DNA of 6,562 nucleotides, taken from contig SBBD01000067.1 of the NCBI GenBank assembly GCA_005239845.1, forward strand, positions 1-6,562. The letters run 5' to 3'. This DNA is from an archaeon (lineage in GTDB: Archaea > Micrarchaeota > Micrarchaeia > Norongarragalinales > SBBD01). A program made the translations under genes and the position numbers. The notes below the pieces were generated by a model. That model had not been told where the DNA came from and did not search any database. It saw nothing but the letters and a program-made list of their open reading frames with translations. Numbering within the stretch: position 1 is the stretch's first letter; every line of letters starts with the position of its first letter. Shown here one piece after another: positions 5,743 through 6,562 of this stretch.

Positions 5743-5757
5743 TTTAGGGGGCACCAA
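5742..5757 (-). repeat. Right 16-bp inverted repeat bounding the Fic gene
   Basis: ATTTAGGGGGCACCAA on the plus strand is the exact reverse complement of 4809-4824. On the minus strand it lies directly upstream of the Fic TATA box, in the BRE position. I see no matching target-site duplication outside the two repeats: the left flank ends in CTTCTG and the right flank begins GCATAG. Confidence 0.85.
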
Positions 5758-5907
5758 GCATAGTGGTTTTTGCCGAAGAGGTAGTGGCAAAGGCTGTTGG
5801 GAATGCGGTCAGTCATCATTTTCCCAGAAAGCCGGACGGACTGATGCGTTCAATAGGGGCTCTCGTTGTCCCCGAGCTTCCTTCTTTCCCTTTCGAAAAC
5901 CGTAGCC

Positions 5908-5915
5908 TATAAATA
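5908..5915 (+). promoter_or_regulatory. TATA box for the radical SAM gene
   Basis: TATAAATA within CCTATAAATAGCC is the best archaeal TATA match in the window, with A-rich CGAAAACCG upstream as a possible BRE. Transcription should start near 5936-5940. The leader would then be about 22 bases to the ATG at 5961 or about 52 to the ATG at 5991. Confidence 0.65.
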
Positions 5916-5990
5916 GCCTCGGAAGCCCTATCCTACTTCTTTCCCTTGGCGCAACCGTGAATGCGTGAATGCCCTAGAGCTGTGTTGGAA

Positions 5991-6562
5991 ATGAAAGTCA
6001 ACCTCATCATCCCTCCTCTCATCAACCAGATGGGCGACCCGTTCGGGAGCGGCGTGCCCTACATGAGCATGGAAGTCCCCTACATCGCCTCTTATTTGCG
6101 CCAACAGGGGCATTCCGTGAAAATCGTGGACGGCTACGGGGAAAAACCCTACCAGTACTCCAAAACCAACCAAGGCAAAAACTTCCTCAAGGGACTGACG
6201 GAAGAAGAGCTTCTGGCGCGCATTGACAAGGACCCTGCTCCCGACGTTCTCTTCATGTCCTCGAACGCCGGCCTCGTATCGAACTACGGCATCGCCTACT
6301 CCTTCCTCATGCAAATCATCCCCAAGCTCAAGCAGCAGTTCAAATGCCCTTTAGTCATCACAGGAAATTTCGCGACCATCCACTTCAAGGACTTTTTGAA
6401 CAAGGGCGCCGACTACGTGTTGCTGGCGGAATATGAAGTGAGTAGTGGGCAACTGGTTCAAGCTCTTCAACATAACGATATGGAGGCGATTCACCGGATT
6501 GACGGCATCGCGTTCATGAAGGACGGCCACATGGTGGTGAGGCCGAAGCAGCACTTCAACGA
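5991..6562 (+). CDS. Cobalamin-binding-domain radical SAM protein, N-terminal part (3'-truncated)
   Basis: The frame runs open off the window end, so only 190 codons are visible. They match the N-terminal B12-binding-like Rossmann domain that precedes the radical SAM barrel in many methyltransferases and ring-forming enzymes: MKVNLIIPP (strand 1), VPYIASYLRQQGHSVKIVDGYG (29-50), PDVLFMSSN (84-92), CPLVITGNFAT (119-129, at the usual GGPHAT position), GADYVLLAEYE (139-149, at the usual GEGE position) and IDGIAFMKDGHMV (170-182). The CxxxCxxC cluster motif would lie beyond the window, so membership is inferred from this half only. I chose ATG 5991 because the first beta-strand starts there. An in-frame ATG at 5961, directly after a stop, would add ten residues (MRECPRAVLE). 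Neither has a strong ribosome-binding site. The expression signal is the TATA box at 5908. Reaction and substrate cannot be read. Confidence 0.78.
   Translation, partial: MKVNLIIPPLINQMGDPFGSGVPYMSMEVPYIASYLRQQGHSVKIVDGYGEKPYQYSKTNQGKNFLKGLTEEELLARIDKDPAPDVLFMSSNAGLVSNYGIAYSFLMQIIPKLKQQFKCPLVITGNFATIHFKDFLNKGADYVLLAEYEVSSGQLVQALQHNDMEAIHRIDGIAFMKDGHMVVRPKQHFN

Noticed and set aside
5758..5960. Small gene or RNA between the Fic promoter and the radical SAM gene
   Set aside because: Only frames of 13 and 22 codons without ribosome-binding sites, and no tRNA-like sequence; I see just the radical SAM promoter and the right copy of the imperfect direct repeat.
5928..6314. 128-codon minus-strand frame opposite the radical SAM gene
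   Set aside because: The plus strand carries a recognisable B12-binding domain and a good TATA box; the minus-strand product is a His/Val-rich shadow.
1..6562. CRISPR array
   Set aside because: No regularly spaced direct repeats of 20-40 bases anywhere; the only repeats are the short motifs around the Fic gene and isolated inverted repeats.

Overview
The window looks like chromosomal DNA of an archaeon. The evidence is an archaeal/eukaryotic-type flap endonuclease with a C-terminal PCNA-binding motif, AT-rich archaeal TATA boxes about 25 bases before inferred transcript starts, oligo-T runs as likely terminators, and tightly packed genes. I would guess an uncultivated DPANN or deep euryarchaeal lineage, but one window cannot fix this. 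The genes left of about 4040 have high GC (hand-counted 60-base lines gave 58-62%). The 4054-5757 segment is lower (sampled lines 30-47%).

Layout. Bases 1-808 (+): 3' three quarters of FEN-1. Bases 809-1205: a sparse stretch with one possible tiny acidic ORF (1033-1125), an 8-bp inverted repeat and oligo-T signals. Bases 1206-2435 (-): serine hydroxymethyltransferase (glyA), preceded by a CaCA-type cation antiporter (2487-3491, -). The two could be co-transcribed, although glyA also has a promoter candidate of its own. Bases 3492-3633: divergent promoters. Bases 3634-4038 (+): a 134-aa cytoplasmic protein of unknown function. Bases 4054-4773 (-): a small class I methyltransferase with a degenerate glycine loop. 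Bases 4844-5713 (-): a class II Fic protein. Bases 5991-6562 (+): the N-terminal part of a cobalamin-binding-domain radical SAM enzyme, behind a clear TATA box.

The most interesting part is the Fic gene and its surroundings. It lies between perfect 16-bp inverted repeats (4809-4824 and 5742-5757). Each end also carries a second tandem copy of the 12-bp core GTGCCCCCTAAA. The copies overlap the inferred promoters of both the Fic gene and the methyltransferase. They are therefore either the ends of a small mobile cassette with no transposase or operators shared by a Fic-methyltransferase module. The lower GC of this segment and an imperfect direct repeat around it (4037-4053 and 5829-5845) suggest horizontal acquisition. 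The rest looks like ordinary housekeeping: DNA replication/repair, one-carbon metabolism and ion transport.
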